From assembly GCA_902495085.1 (NCBI GenBank), contig CABUWA010000036.1, forward strand, positions 1 through 14,241: 14,241 bases of DNA, written 5' to 3'. Source of the DNA: an uncultured Collinsella sp. (lineage in GTDB: Bacteria; Actinomycetota; Coriobacteriia; Coriobacteriales; Coriobacteriaceae). This document shows positions 14,101-14,241 of the stretch, in pieces (within the stretch, counting starts at the first letter, position 1; each line of letters begins with the position of its first letter). Under the pieces are notes generated by a model. That model was not told the DNA's origin and searched no databases. It saw nothing but the letters and a program-made list of their open reading frames with translations. A program made the position numbers and the translations under genes.

Positions 14101-14186
14101 GGGCCGGGAGGGCCGGACTACCTTCCCTCAACGCGACCCTGCGAAGCCGTGAGCGAGGAGGGAAGGTAGTCCGGCCCTCCCGGCCC
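14101..14186 (-). ncRNA. Long stem-loop with conserved core, copy B (candidate structured 3' RNA)
   Basis: The arms 14101-14129 and 14158-14186 are perfectly complementary over 29 bp. The outer arms differ in sequence from copy A, but the inner arm (ACCTT/AAGGT) and the 26-nt core (14132-14157) are shared. It begins 21 nt after a minus-strand stop codon, and the 50-nt linker 14051-14100 differs from that of copy A at only about six positions. This makes a stem, linker and terminator module. Confidence 0.6.
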
Positions 14187-14194
14187 AGCTCACG

Positions 14195-14211
14195 CTAGCG
14201 CCAAGCGCTAG
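14195..14211. repeat. Small hairpin overlapping a stop codon
   Basis: CTAGCG (14195-14200) and CGCTAG (14206-14211) form a perfect 6-bp stem with a 5-nt loop. It overlaps the TAG stop of the partial gene at the right edge and has no T-tract. It may be chance or part of the 3' module. Confidence 0.3.
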
Positions 14212-14241
14212 TAGTTCACCACCTGCTCCTCAAAGTACGCC
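14208..14241 (-). CDS. C-terminal end of an unidentified gene (partial)
   Basis: On the minus strand the frame ending in TAG at 14210-14208 reads ...AYFEEQVVNY. The amphipathic, acidic end and the typical distance of 21 nt to the following long stem support a real gene end. Only ten residues are visible, too few to name a family. The 5' part lies beyond the window. Confidence 0.5.
   Translation of the reverse strand, partial: AYFEEQVVNY

Noticed and set aside
13123..14186. Repeats as a CRISPR array or integron cassette sites
   Set aside because: There are only two copies about 900 nt apart, with a gene between them. Spacers, cas genes and the conserved integron core triplets or an integrase were not seen.

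Overview
The window looks like a chromosomal segment from a GC-rich gut actinobacterium of class Coriobacteriia, most like Collinsella. That placement rests on high GC, strong third-position G/C bias, AGGAGG-type ribosome binding sites, and the style of Mfd, RmuC, Nth and the ABC exporter. It is an inference from general familiarity, not from a search. All genes except the first lie on the minus strand.

Layout from left to right. At 1-528 is the 3' part of a GntR/UTRA regulator on the plus strand, converging on a GNAT acetyltransferase (550-1140, minus) across a small inverted repeat. Next come a threonine-aldolase-type PLP enzyme (1218-2243) and a PAP2 membrane phosphatase (2289-3152), which probably share a transcript. 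From 3153 to 3367 is a non-coding, strongly structured gap. The centre is a DNA-repair block: mfd (3368-7000), nth (7158-7823), an ABC exporter half-transporter (7887-9689) and rmuC (9813-11168). All four point the same way, with structured gaps in front of mfd and of the exporter gene.

The right third is accessory in character. It holds a two-gene cassette with lower GC: a DUF6036/AbiEii-like nucleotidyltransferase (11781-12311) overlapping, by a TTGA start/stop junction, a 187-residue protein with a C-terminal helix-turn-helix (11221-11784). An AT-rich inverted repeat sits just ahead of it. This looks like a toxin-antitoxin or abortive-infection type pair. It is followed by two small membrane proteins of unknown function (12435-12869 and 13303-13935) and the last codons of another minus-strand gene (14208-14241).

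The most unusual feature is a roughly 165-nt module present twice (13123-13284 and 14021-14186), each time starting about 20 nt after a minus-strand stop codon. In the direction of transcription it has a very long stem, a 26-nt loop region identical in both copies, a conserved 50-nt linker and an identical 10-bp terminator hairpin. The outer arms of the long stem differ in sequence between the copies, yet each pairs with itself (22 of 23 and 29 of 29 positions), which is the pattern of compensatory change. A third long inverted repeat lies just after the mfd stop. I know of no established name for this module.
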